A stretch of DNA of 37,425 bases from Pseudogulbenkiania sp. (GTDB lineage: Bacteria; Pseudomonadota; Gammaproteobacteria; Burkholderiales; Chromobacteriaceae): assembly GCA_016192025.1 (NCBI GenBank), contig JACPUY010000240.1:1-37425 (forward strand), in the 5' to 3' direction. Below are positions 29,501 to 37,425 of the stretch, piece after piece; the stretch's first letter is position 1, and every line of letters starts with the position of its first letter. Under the pieces are notes generated by a model, which saw only the letters and a program-made list of their open reading frames with translations, made no database searches and was not told the DNA's origin. Position numbers and translations under genes: made by a program.

Positions 29501-30350
29501 GGAGCGCTTGGGGATTGATGCCGCCGACGCGCAGATCGAGGCGGCGGAAACGGTTCAGCGCCGACTTGGCGAACGGGTCGAAGCGGCCGGACACCTCGGC
29601 CAGCAGCCCGCGCCCGGCGACGGTGCCGCGCGCCTGCAGCTCGGCAAGGCTGCCCGCCAGGCCGAGGTCGGCCTTGATCGCCACCTCCTCCAGTACGCCG
29701 CGCGCCGCCAGCGAGCCGGAGAGCGCGAACGGGCGCGCGTCGGCCAGCGTCAGCGCCGCCGTACCGCCACCCCACGGCGAGTTCAGCCGCGCCAATCGCA
29801 CACGGTGCTGCCCGCCCTCGTAACGGTAGGCACCGGCGACGTCGTACAGGCGCACATCGCCCGGCAGCAGTGTCAGGCTAGCCAGCGCGAAACGGTCCAG
29901 CGCCACCGTCAGCGGCAGGGCCAGCGACTCCGGCAGCCGCGGCGGTGCCGCCGGTGCGGCGGCCTTGCTGGTAAAACGCACGTGGCCCAGTTCCAGCCGC
30001 GTCAGATGCAGCGTGCCCCGCCACAGCGCCGCCGGCAGCCAGTCGAGGCGCAGCCGCTCCACCTCGAGCACGCGGGCCGGGTCTTGCCAGCGCAGCCGCT
30101 GCAGTTCGAACCCCTGCCACAGCGTGCCGCGCACCGTGCCCACGCCGAGCCGCCCGTGGCTCAGCGCCGCCGCGCTGCGCCAGGCCCAGGCGAAGCCCTG
30201 CTCGCTGGACGTGGCCCAGCCGGCGAGCGCCGCCAGCGTCAGCAGCAGCGCCAGCACGCTTACGCCCAGCCAGCGCAGCGGCCGCCAGCCGCGGCGCGGC
30301 GGCTTGGCCGAAGCCGGGGAGGCGTCAGGAGAAGGTACGGGATGCGTCAT
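26529..30350 (-). CDS. tamB: Translocation and assembly module subunit TamB
   Basis: 1273-aa AsmA/TamB-like protein with N-terminal TM anchor; C-terminus ...[44 protein letters not shown] is typical of TamB; adjacent to tamA. Confidence 0.9.
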   Translation of the reverse strand: MTHPVPSPDASPASAKPPRRGWRPLRWLGVSVLALLLTLAALAGWATSSEQGFAWAWRSAAALSHGRLGVGTVRGTLWQGFELQRLRWQDPARVLEVERLRLDWLPAALWRGTLHLTRLELGHVRFTSKAAAPAAPPRLPESLALPLTVALDRFALASLTLLPGDVRLYDVAGAYRYEGGQHRVRLARLNSPWGGGTAALTLADARPFALSGSLAARGVLEEVAIKADLGLAGSLAELQARGTVAGRGLLAEVSGRFDPFAKSALNRFRRLDLRVGGINPQALQPSWPKARLNFAVYAEPAAGATVVGGLSLVNSEAGALSAGRLPLAFLAGEFRVRDERLTLSGLEAQLAGGGRVALAGTLDARTLALSARLQDVALRALHSAAPDETVAGTLTLTGTPTQPRLGAALKSRQLALDARVALEQGGAQALRLEQVQLSAAGGRLALAGRVELQQARRFELSGALERADPARFIKGWPAGDLNARLTARGQLASPLAATVRLQFSPSRLSGAPLTGRAELDLQPGRLKRLDADLRLADNRLQAGGSYGAAGDRLKLLIDAPNLRLLGPGFAGRVGGQLDLAGTPKLPLLSANLKAERLALPGGGVGVEALTLVGDLQADAASPFRLQLDAQRLRLADVGASTLRLNAAGQRNRHRIELDGRLSVKQQPYTLALRASGGLAAGSTQWQGTLEQLQLAGKPGLTLLAPASLSVGPQWLELGATRLAALGGTLELQQLRRDGSGRLDTRGRAAGIHLAELAPFVALPVRQTLVVSGDWALSGSRTLQGQINLQRAGGDVWLPGSNGRQLALELGTSRAGLRLDGSRALFDLQLQSRYLNASGSGSMPLNGGIDGRTPLAATLQLEVPTLKALAGLAGPGLELGGQLAANVALSGPLAAPLAQGRLDGKGLLFADRKTGLRLADGVLEARLDGRRLLLDRLRFASGEGEALASGTLDLRDSGPDATVRVSFKRFSVFDRPTRRLVISGDGDVAFAERKLTLTGRVRADQGRVELPKLGTPQLSDDVHVAGRESAPPSALATLPVTVRLDLDLGERFRFTGQGLDVELSGVVRVSAAPGEAPAARGQVRVVKGRYKAYGQDLDIEYGTITFTGALDNPALNVRAKRRLSPVGAGVEVGGSVAAPSIRLIADEALSERDKLSWLVLGRASAGGTRDDAALAAAAGALLAGTINDRLGLFDDLGLVSQQQKTRPDGTVSPAEQVVTVGRQLTRELYLGYEYGIASANQAVKLAYQLSKGWSLVLRAGSTASLETRYTLRFD

Positions 30351-30359
30351 GTCGTTCCG

Positions 30360-32132
30360 TCAGAAGGCCAGCCCCAAGCTCAGATACCAGCGTATCTTGC
30401 CGTCGTCCTGCGCCTTGGCGATGTCCAGCGCCAAGGGCGCCACCGGGCTCATCCAGCGCAGGCCGACGCCATTGCTGTGCGCCAGCGAGAAATCCTGCCA
30501 GCTGTCGGCGGCGTTGCCGGCGTCGTGGAACAGCGCCAGCGACCAGTTGCGGCTGACCGGAATCTGGTACTCCAGGCTGCCCACCGCCAGCACGCGCCCG
30601 CCCAGCACCGAGTCGTCCGGCCCGGGCAGGCCGAGGCCGAGGTACTCGTAGCCGCGCACGCTGGTGGCGCCGCCGGTGCGGAACAGCCGCGAGGTCGGCA
30701 CGCGGTCGGCGTTGTTGGTGAAGACCTCGCCCAGTTCGATCCGGCTGACCAGCGTGCCCCAGTTCTTCCGCGGGCTCCAGTAATGCACCAGCTTGCCGTA
30801 GCCGCGCACGAAGGCGGCGCTCGACAGCGTGTCGCCCAGCGTGGTGGAGAGTTGCAGGTCGATCAGCGTACCGGCGCGCGGCCGGCGCAGGTCGTCCAGC
30901 TGGCGCCGCGTCCAACCGTAGCTCAACAGCAGCGCACTATTATCCTGACTCAGGGTATCGGCCACAGTTTCCTGTTCCAGCAGGTATTCCAGGCCGATGC
31001 GCGATTCGATGGTGCCAGAGCTGCGGATGCGCCACAGCCCGCCTTCCAGCGCGTCGGTCTCGACCCCCTGCACGTCGCTGTGCTTGAAGGCGGCGTTGAG
31101 GCTGTGCGAGTAACCGTCGGACTGACGCGGAAAACTCAGGCCAAACTTCAGCGCCTGCTCACTCGGCTTGTGCTCGAGCAGGATCGAGCCGATGTAGCCG
31201 CGCTTGAACAGGTTGTAGTGGTCGTAGCCGATACGGGTGCCGAGCCCCTCGCCGGCCTCGTAGGTCAGGCCCAGCGCCAGCTTCTGGCGCGGCAACTCCT
31301 CGACCGCCACGTCCACCGGCACGCGGCCGTCGCTGATCTTCGCCATGTCGGCGCTGACCACCACGCTGGAAAAGTACGGCGACTGCTCCAGCGCCGACTG
31401 GTAATCCAGCAGCCGCTGCAAGGTATAAGGCGCACCGGGGCGGAAACGCGCCATGCCGATCACCACGTCCTCGGGATAGCGCTTGAGGCCGCTGATGCTG
31501 ATCGGACCGAAGGCCACCGGGTCGGCGCTGTCCAGCTCCACCGTCAGCGTGGCGCGCCGGGTCGCCGGGTCGATGTCGGCGCGGCTGGCGGCAATCCGTG
31601 CCCGCGGGTAGCCATCGACCTGCAGCTGGCGCAGGGCCACGCGCTTGCCGCTGTCCCACTCGACCTGGCGGAAGCGCGCCCCGGTCGGCAGCGGCCACAG
31701 CTCCAGCGCGCGCGCCAGCCGCGGCTGGTAGTCTTCGGCCAGCCTCACCGGGCCGGCCAGCCGCAGCGTAACGTCGTCGATCAGCACCGGCTCGCCCGGC
31801 TCCACCGCCAGGCGGTAGCGGCGCGGCGCGCGGCTTTCCTCGTCCAGCCGGATCTTGGCGGCGAAATAGCCCTCGGTTTCCAGTAGGGTCTGCGCCTGTC
31901 CCGGCGCCTCGCGCAGCAGCGCCTCGAGCTGCATCTCGTCCATGTCTGGATCGTTCTGGCTGGCGACCAGTTCGAGGCTGCCGGCCAGCAGCTCGCCCAG
32001 ATCGCCCGGCGCCGCGATCTCTACCGTGTACGGCAGCGCGGCCCAGGCGTTGCCGACTGGCAGCGATAGCGCGGCCGCCAGCAGGGCGCGGCAGGAGAGA
32101 GAGGCCATGCGGCCGAATGCGGAAGGCGTCAT
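30360..32132 (-). CDS. tamA: Translocation and assembly module subunit TamA (Omp85 family)
   Basis: POTRA-like N-terminus and surface-antigen barrel (FRTGGATSVRGYEYLGLGLPGPDDSVLGGRVLAVGSLEYQIPVSRNWSLALFHDAGNA...YLSLGLAF). Start at 32132 or 32108. Confidence 0.92.
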   Translation of the reverse strand: MTPSAFGRMASLSCRALLAAALSLPVGNAWAALPYTVEIAAPGDLGELLAGSLELVASQNDPDMDEMQLEALLREAPGQAQTLLETEGYFAAKIRLDEESRAPRRYRLAVEPGEPVLIDDVTLRLAGPVRLAEDYQPRLARALELWPLPTGARFRQVEWDSGKRVALRQLQVDGYPRARIAASRADIDPATRRATLTVELDSADPVAFGPISISGLKRYPEDVVIGMARFRPGAPYTLQRLLDYQSALEQSPYFSSVVVSADMAKISDGRVPVDVAVEELPRQKLALGLTYEAGEGLGTRIGYDHYNLFKRGYIGSILLEHKPSEQALKFGLSFPRQSDGYSHSLNAAFKHSDVQGVETDALEGGLWRIRSSGTIESRIGLEYLLEQETVADTLSQDNSALLLSYGWTRRQLDDLRRPRAGTLIDLQLSTTLGDTLSSAAFVRGYGKLVHYWSPRKNWGTLVSRIELGEVFTNNADRVPTSRLFRTGGATSVRGYEYLGLGLPGPDDSVLGGRVLAVGSLEYQIPVSRNWSLALFHDAGNAADSWQDFSLAHSNGVGLRWMSPVAPLALDIAKAQDDGKIRWYLSLGLAF

Positions 32133-32395
32133 GATCCTAATGGTAAATAAAGCCTGCCGGAGGAGCGAGCAGAAACGGCGCGGCAACCGGCGGGGGCGAG
32201 CACACGACACGGCGGTCCTCCAGGATCGGGAGCGGGACGACCAACAACGACGCGGGAACGAGCACTCGCCGACGCACATGGGCGCGGTGGGACGTTTTTA
32301 ATGCCCCAGGTCAAGGCTTGATCGGATCGCGAGGAGAGAAAATGTGCCATAGGGGCCATCCAACGGCGGCCGACCCCTTGTCTAGGTACCTCGAA

Positions 32396-32614
32396 ATGGC
32401 AAAAAAGTTTCCCCTGCTTCCCAAGCACCCTGAGCGCATCTGCTGGGGCTGCGACAAGTACTGCTCGGTCGACGAACTGCGCTGCGGCAACGGTTCCGAC
32501 CGCACGCAACACCCGATGGAGCTGTTCGGCGAAGACTGGGCCGAGCTGGAAAACGACACGACGGAGGAAGCGGAGGCAAACGGCGAGCGGCCGCAGGCTG
32601 AGCCTCCGCGCTAA
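32396..32614 (+). CDS. Small Cys-rich DUF3079 family protein
   Basis: MAKKFPLLPKHPERICWGCDKYCSVDELRCGNGSDRTQHPMELFGEDWAELEND; ATG 32396 inside ORF 32318..32614. Confidence 0.8.
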   Translation: MAKKFPLLPKHPERICWGCDKYCSVDELRCGNGSDRTQHPMELFGEDWAELENDTTEEAEANGERPQAEPPR

Positions 32615-32624
32615 GCCCCGGACA

Positions 32625-32656
32625 ACAAAAAAGCGGCGGGATGATCCCGCCGCTGT
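32625..32656 (-). terminator. Rho-independent terminator after lpdA
   Basis: Minus strand AGCGGCGGGATCATCCCGCCGCTTTTTTGTTG. Confidence 0.85.
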
Positions 32657-32677
32657 CTCAGCCTGCTGCCGCTACGC

Positions 32678-34456
32678 TTACTTCTTGCGCTGCGGCGGCA
32701 GATCAGTACACGTGCCGTGCGCCACTTCGGCCGCCATGCCGATGCTCTCGCCCAGCGTCGGGTGAGCGTGGATGGTCTTGCCGATGTCGGTGGCGTCGCA
32801 GCCCATTTCGATCGCCAGGCAGATTTCGCCCAGCATGTCGCCGGCGTGGGTGCCGACGATGGCGCCGCCGATGACCTGGTGCGTTTCGGCATCGAAAATC
32901 AGCTTGGTGAAGCCTTCGTCGCGGCCGTTGGCGATGGCGCGGCCGGAAGCGGCCCACGGGAACACCGATTTCTCGATCTTGATGCCGTCACGCTTGGCGA
33001 TTTCTTCGGTCATGCCGACCCAGGCCACTTCCGGATCGGTGTAGGCCACGCCCGGAATCACGCGGGCGTCGAAGAAGGCCTTGCCGCCGGCGCAGTTCTC
33101 GGCCGCCACGTGCGCTTCATGGACGGCTTTATGCGCGAGCATCGGCTGGCCGACGATGTCGCCGATGGCGTAGATGTGCGGCACATTGGTACGCTGCTGC
33201 TTGTCGACCTCGATGAAACCACGGTCGGTCACCGCCACGCCGGCGTTTTCGGCGGCGATCAGCTTGCCGTTCGGCGCGCGGCCGGCGGCCACCAGCACCA
33301 GGTCGTAGCACTGCGGTTCGACCGGGGCCTTGGTGCCTTCGAACGTCACCCAGATACCTTCGGGCCGGGCTTCGACCGCCACGGTCTTGGTGCTGGTCAT
33401 GATGTTGTCGAAGCGGTGGGCGTTCATCTTTTCCCACACCTTGACCAGGTCGCGGTCGGCGCCCTGCATCAGGCCGTCCAGCATCTCGACCACGTCGAGG
33501 CGCGCGCCCAGCGTCGAGTACACTGTGCCCATTTCCAGGCCGATGATGCCGCCGCCGATAATCAGCATCTTCTTCGGCACGGCCTTCAGTTCCAGCGCGC
33601 CGGTGGAATCCACAATGCGCGGGTCCTGCGGGATGAACGGCAGGTTCACCACGCGGCTGCCGGCGGCGATGATGGCGTTCTTGAACTTGATGGTCTGCTT
33701 GGCACCGGTCTTGTCCTGGCCGCTGCCTTCGGTGGTTTCCACCTGCAGGTGATGCGGGTCGAGGAAGGAGCCGACGCCGCGCACCACGTCCACCTTGCGC
33801 GCCTTGGCCATGCCGGCGAGACCGCCGGTCAGCTTGCCGATGACCTTTTCCTTGTAGCCGCGCAGCATGTCGATGTCGATTTCCGGCGCGGCGAACTTGA
33901 TGCCGTTGGCGGCCAGATGCTTCACCTCGTCGATCACCGCCGCGTTGTGCAGCAGCGCCTTGGACGGGATGCAGCCGACGTTCAGGCACACGCCACCTAG
34001 GGTGGCATAGCGCTCGACCAGTACCACATTCAGGCCCAGGTCGGCGGCGCGGAAGGCGGCGGAGTAGCCGCCGGGGCCGGCGCCCAGCACCAGCACGTCA
34101 CATTCGATGTCGGCAGCGCCGGTGTGGCTGGCAGCCTGCGGAGCCGGAGTCGGGGCGGCTTTCGGCGCTTCCACGGCGGCAGCCGGCGCCGCCTTCGGCG
34201 CTTCGGCCGCGGCACCCACGGCCTCGACGATGGCGATCACGTCGCCTTCGCTGATCTTGCCGCCGACGGCGACCTTCAGCTCGACGATCTTGCCGGCGTG
34301 GCTGGCCGGCACTTCCATCGTGGCCTTGTCGGTTTCCAGCGTGATCAGCGAGTCTTCCACGGCGACCACGTCGCCGGCTTTGACGAACACTTCGATGATG
34401 TCCACATTGCTGTGGCCGCCGATGTCCGGCACTTTCAGTTCGATCAGATTGCTCAT
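32678..34456 (-). CDS. lpdA: Dihydrolipoyl dehydrogenase with N-terminal lipoyl domain
   Basis: Lipoyl domain [25 protein letters not shown] followed by [48 protein letters not shown] and the pyridine nucleotide dimerisation domain. Confidence 0.96.
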   Translation of the reverse strand: MSNLIELKVPDIGGHSNVDIIEVFVKAGDVVAVEDSLITLETDKATMEVPASHAGKIVELKVAVGGKISEGDVIAIVEAVGAAAEAPKAAPAAAVEAPKAAPTPAPQAASHTGAADIECDVLVLGAGPGGYSAAFRAADLGLNVVLVERYATLGGVCLNVGCIPSKALLHNAAVIDEVKHLAANGIKFAAPEIDIDMLRGYKEKVIGKLTGGLAGMAKARKVDVVRGVGSFLDPHHLQVETTEGSGQDKTGAKQTIKFKNAIIAAGSRVVNLPFIPQDPRIVDSTGALELKAVPKKMLIIGGGIIGLEMGTVYSTLGARLDVVEMLDGLMQGADRDLVKVWEKMNAHRFDNIMTSTKTVAVEARPEGIWVTFEGTKAPVEPQCYDLVLVAAGRAPNGKLIAAENAGVAVTDRGFIEVDKQQRTNVPHIYAIGDIVGQPMLAHKAVHEAHVAAENCAGGKAFFDARVIPGVAYTDPEVAWVGMTEEIAKRDGIKIEKSVFPWAASGRAIANGRDEGFTKLIFDAETHQVIGGAIVGTHAGDMLGEICLAIEMGCDATDIGKTIHAHPTLGESIGMAAEVAHGTCTDLPPQRKK

Positions 34457-34537
34457 GGAGTTTCTATCCCTAAGCGTGGAATGAGGGGGGTTGGATGAGA
34501 CCTCCTGTGCGGCGTCCCATTGTCATTTGAACCATTG

Positions 34538-34682
34538 GAGCTGGCGAAGAAATCGTCCCACAGGGACTCCCTGCGGTCATCACCGCAGCCCAAGGCGGGT
34601 TCGAGACGCCCGGCCGTACACGTGTACGGCGAGCATCACAGGACCAGGATTGGGCTGCGCAGTCGATTTATTCGCGAGCTCA
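34538..34682. repeat. Intergenic element E3: inverted-repeat element with perfect 18-bp central palindrome
   Basis: Ends GAGCTGGCGAAGAAATCG (34538-34555) and CGATTTATTCGCGAGCTC (34664-34681); inner 10-bp repeat CGCAGCCCAA/TTGGGCTGCG (34584-34593 / 34650-34659); GCCGTACACGTGTACGGC (34613-34630). Confidence 0.75.
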
Positions 34683-36299
34683 GAGGATCAGGCGACGCAC
34701 GTCGGACAACAGCTTGCCCAGATGCACGGTGAACCTGCCGGCGGCGGCACCGTCGATCACGCGGTGATCGAACGACAGCGACAGCGGGCACATCAGGCGC
34801 GGCGCGAATTCCTTGCCGTTCCATACCGGCTTGATCTGCGACTTGCACACGCCGAGGATGGCCACTTCCGGTGCGTTGACGATCGGGGTGAAGCTGCTGC
34901 CGCCGATGCCGCCGAGCGAGGAAATGGTGAAGGTCGCGCCTTGCATGTCGGTCGGCTTGAGCTTGCCGTCACGCGCCAGCGCGGACAAATCGGTCAGCTC
35001 CTTGGCGATCTGCTTGATGCCCTTCTGGTCGACGTCCTTGATCACCGGTACCACCAGGCCGTTCGGCGTGTCGGCGGCAAAGCCGATGTGGTAGTACTGC
35101 TTGAGCACCAGGTTGTCGCCGTCAAGCGAGCTGTTGAAGTTCGGGAACGCCTTCAGCGCCTCGGCGGCGGCCTTGATGATGAAGGCCAGCGGGCTGATCT
35201 TCAGGCCGGACTTTTCCCACTCCTTGCCGATCTGCTTGCGGAAGTCTTCCAGCTCGGTGATGTCGCACTCGTCGTTGAACGTCACGTGCGGGATCATCAC
35301 CCAGTTGCGATGCAGGTTGGCACCCGACAGCTTCTGGATGCGGGTCAGCGGCTTGGTTTCGATCGGGCCGAACTTGGCGAAATCGACCTTCGGCCACGGC
35401 AGCAGGTCGAGACCCACGCCGGAACCGGCCGGGGCGGCGGCCGGCGGCGCGCTCAGCACGCCCTTGACGTAGGACTTGATGTCGGCCTCGATGATGCGGC
35501 CCTTGCGGCCGGAACCCTTGACCTTGCCCAGGTCGACACCCAGTTCACGGGCGAAGCGGCGTGCCGACGGGCCGGCGTGCGCCTTGCTGAAGGCGGCTTC
35601 GTCGATCGCGGCGCTGGCGGCCGGGACAACCGCGGCGGCGGCTGCGGCGGCGACCGGGGCCGGCGCGGGAGCCGCCACCGGAGCGGCGGCAGGAGCCGGA
35701 GCAGCGGCAGCCGGAGCGGCCGAAGCGGCGCCCTCGACCACCACGATCAGGTCGCCCTGACTGACCTTGTCGCCGACCTTGACCTTCACTTCCAGCACCT
35801 TGCCGGCGGCGGTGGCCGGCACTTCCATGGTGGCCTTGTCGGTTTCCAGCGTGATCAGCGAATCGTCGATGGCGATCACGTCGCCGGGCTTGACCGTCAC
35901 CTCGATCACGTCGACGCCGTTATGGCCGCCGATGTCCGGCACGGCGATCTCGACGCGACCGGTGGCTACCGGAGCGGCAGCAGGGGCGGCAGCCGGAGCC
36001 GGCGCAGCGGCTGGGGCCGAAGCAGCGGCGGCGGCCACGGCCGTTGCAGCGGCGACGCCGGCGGCTTCTACCAGCGCGATCACGCTGCCTTCGCTGACCT
36101 TGTCGCCGATCTTGACCAGCACGTTCTTAATCACGCCGGCGGCGCTGGCCGGTACTTCCATGGTGGCCTTGTCGGTTTCCAGCGTGAGCAGCGAGTCGTC
36201 CAGTGCCACGGCGGCGCCGGGCTGGATGAACAGTTCGATGACGTCGACGTTCTCGTGACCGCCGATGTCGGGTACTTTCAGTTCGATGAGATTGCTCAT
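34680..36299 (-). CDS. aceF: Dihydrolipoyllysine acetyltransferase (PDH E2) with two lipoyl domains
   Basis: Two [11 protein letters not shown] lipoyl motifs, Ala/Pro-rich linkers, E3-binding segment ([28 protein letters not shown]), catalytic C-terminus ([18 protein letters not shown]). Confidence 0.96.
   Translation of the reverse strand: MSNLIELKVPDIGGHENVDVIELFIQPGAAVALDDSLLTLETDKATMEVPASAAGVIKNVLVKIGDKVSEGSVIALVEAAGVAAATAVAAAAASAPAAAPAPAAAPAAAPVATGRVEIAVPDIGGHNGVDVIEVTVKPGDVIAIDDSLITLETDKATMEVPATAAGKVLEVKVKVGDKVSQGDLIVVVEGAASAAPAAAAPAPAAAPVAAPAPAPVAAAAAAAVVPAASAAIDEAAFSKAHAGPSARRFARELGVDLGKVKGSGRKGRIIEADIKSYVKGVLSAPPAAAPAGSGVGLDLLPWPKVDFAKFGPIETKPLTRIQKLSGANLHRNWVMIPHVTFNDECDITELEDFRKQIGKEWEKSGLKISPLAFIIKAAAEALKAFPNFNSSLDGDNLVLKQYYHIGFAADTPNGLVVPVIKDVDQKGIKQIAKELTDLSALARDGKLKPTDMQGATFTISSLGGIGGSSFTPIVNAPEVAILGVCKSQIKPVWNGKEFAPRLMCPLSLSFDHRVIDGAAAGRFTVHLGKLLSDVRRLIL
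35590..36060. repeat. Low-complexity Ala/Pro linker-coding tracts in aceF
   Basis: Repeated GCC/GCG/CCG-type codons ([32 protein letters not shown]) at about 35590-35740 and 35960-36060. Confidence 0.85.
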
Positions 36300-36318
36300 G
36301 GTTGCTTTCTCAATTGCA

Positions 36319-36386
36319 GCGGGACGTCAGCAGGACGCCCCGCGTCGATACGGTACGCGGAGCAGGGGGAGAGCACGGCCCTCCCC
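36319..36386. repeat. Cluster of inverted repeats in the aceE-aceF intergenic region
   Basis: GCGGGACGTC-AGCAG-GACGCCCCGC (one mismatch, 36319-36343); CCGCGT-N9-ACGCGG (36340-36360); GGGGAG...CTCCCC about 36365-36386. Confidence 0.6.
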
Positions 36387-36400
36387 GCGCATTCCCCCGG

Positions 36401-37425
36401 TTACACCTTCCAGGAAGGCTGCTTGTCGGCTTTCAGGCCGTACTTGGCGATCGCCTCGGCCACCTTCTCGGCGCCGATCTTGCCGTCGTCGGCCAGCGCC
36501 TTGAGCGCGGCGACGACGACGTAGTAGCGGTTCACCTCGAAGAACTCGCGCAGCTTCTGGCGGCTGTCGGAACGGCCGAAACCGTCGGTGCCCAGCACCA
36601 CGTAGCGGCCCGGCACGTATTCACGCACCTGGTCGGCGTAGTTGCGGATGTAGTCGGTGGCGGCGATGGTCGGGCCGTCGAAACCTTCCAGCACTTCGGT
36701 CACGTACGGCGTCCGAGCCGCTTCGGTCGGGTGCAGCAGGTTCCAGCGGGCGGCTTCCATGCCGTCGCGGCGCAACTGATTGAACGAGGTGGCGCTGAAG
36801 ATGTCCGAGGCCACGTCGAAGTCGTGGGCCAAGAGATCCGCCGCTGCGATCACTTCGTTGAAGATCGTGCCCGAGCCCATCAGCTTGACGCGCAGCTTGC
36901 CTCCGCCCACAGACTTGAGCTTGTACAGGCCCTTGATGATGCCTTGCTCGACGCCAGCCGGCATGTCCGGATGCGCGTAGTTCTCGTTCATCACGGTCAG
37001 GTAGTAGAACACGTCCTGCTGCTCGACATACATGCGACGCATGCCATCCTGCACGATCACCGCCACTTCGTAGGCGAAGGTCGGGTCGTAGGTCACGCAG
37101 TTCGGGATCAGGCCGGCCTGGATGTGGCTGTGGCCGTCTTCGTGCTGCAGGCCCTCGCCGTTCAGCGTGGTACGGCCGGCGGTGCCGCCGAGCAGGAAGC
37201 CGCGGGCGCGCAGGTCACCGGCAGCCCAGGCCAGGTCGCCGACGCGCTGGAAGCCGAACATCGAGTAGTAAATGTAGAACGGGATCATCGGCACGCCGTG
37301 GTTGGCGTACGAGGTGGCGGCCGCGATCCAGGAGCTCATCGCGCCCGGCTCGTTGATGCCTTCCTGCAGGATCTGGCCTTCTTTCGATTCCTTGTAGAAC
37401 ATCAGCTGGTCGTGGTCCTGCGGCA
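36401..37425 (-). CDS. aceE: Pyruvate dehydrogenase E1 component, C-terminal part (5' end beyond window)
   Basis: MFYKESKEGQILQEGINEPGAMSSWIAAATSYANHGVPMIPFYIYYSMFGFQRVGDLAWAAGDLRARGFLLGGTAGRTTLNGEGLQHEDGHSH... homodimeric E1. Confidence 0.96.
   Translation of the reverse strand, partial: PQDHDQLMFYKESKEGQILQEGINEPGAMSSWIAAATSYANHGVPMIPFYIYYSMFGFQRVGDLAWAAGDLRARGFLLGGTAGRTTLNGEGLQHEDGHSHIQAGLIPNCVTYDPTFAYEVAVIVQDGMRRMYVEQQDVFYYLTVMNENYAHPDMPAGVEQGIIKGLYKLKSVGGGKLRVKLMGSGTIFNEVIAAADLLAHDFDVASDIFSATSFNQLRRDGMEAARWNLLHPTEAARTPYVTEVLEGFDGPTIAATDYIRNYADQVREYVPGRYVVLGTDGFGRSDSRQKLREFFEVNRYYVVVAALKALADDGKIGAEKVAEAIAKYGLKADKQPSWKV

Noticed and set aside
28356-31886. 1176-aa plus-strand ORF antisense to tamB/tamA
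   Set aside because: Shadow ORF with Gln/Arg/Ala bias; tamA and tamB on the other strand are convincing.
34491-36524. 677-aa plus-strand ORF with Gly/Ser/Arg-rich repeat region
   Set aside because: The repeat is the antisense reading of the Ala/Pro linkers of aceF.
1-37425. CRISPR arrays, tRNA genes, prophage, intact insertion sequences, biosynthetic or defence islands
   Set aside because: No spacer-repeat periodicity, tRNA-like folds with TTCRANNC motifs, phage structural genes, transposase ORFs or defence-type gene clusters were recognised in the window.

Overview
GC-rich bacterial chromosomal window with betaproteobacterial gene content. The lineage is inferred as Neisseriales/Chromobacteriaceae-like from the dusB-fis-purH-purD cluster, the aceE-aceF-lpdA order with a lipoyl-fused LpdA, and protein motifs. 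Most of it is housekeeping sequence: ilvB (partial), RDD protein, guanine deaminase, SLT-proS, PAP2 phosphatase, kup, a GNAT-AmpD fusion, hemerythrin, tal, phoBR, Lrp/AsnC, an EamA transporter, a solitary tolQ, tsaC, a family 3 solute-binding protein, purD-purH-fis-dusB, rnpB, a Cache-PAS-GGDEF-EAL protein, tamB-tamA, a DUF3079 protein, lpdA-aceF-aceE (partial). I found no phage, CRISPR array, tRNA or intact insertion sequence. The most interesting material is intergenic. (1) Three inverted-repeat elements (17157-17338, 19482-19590, 34538-34682) each start exactly at the stop codon of the upstream gene and lie between two same-strand genes. The core of the one in purH-purD closely resembles, from memory, the core of the neisserial Correia element, but the termini differ. 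(2) A structured orphan region with a strong minus-strand terminator lies between phoB and the Lrp gene and is a candidate sRNA. (3) There is a PmrA-box-like tandem repeat upstream of the PAP2 phosphatase and a near-consensus Pho box upstream of phoB. (4) A GNAT domain is fused to AmpD. (5) The RNase P RNA appears enlarged, with extra arms. All homology statements come from reading motifs by eye; no database search was run.
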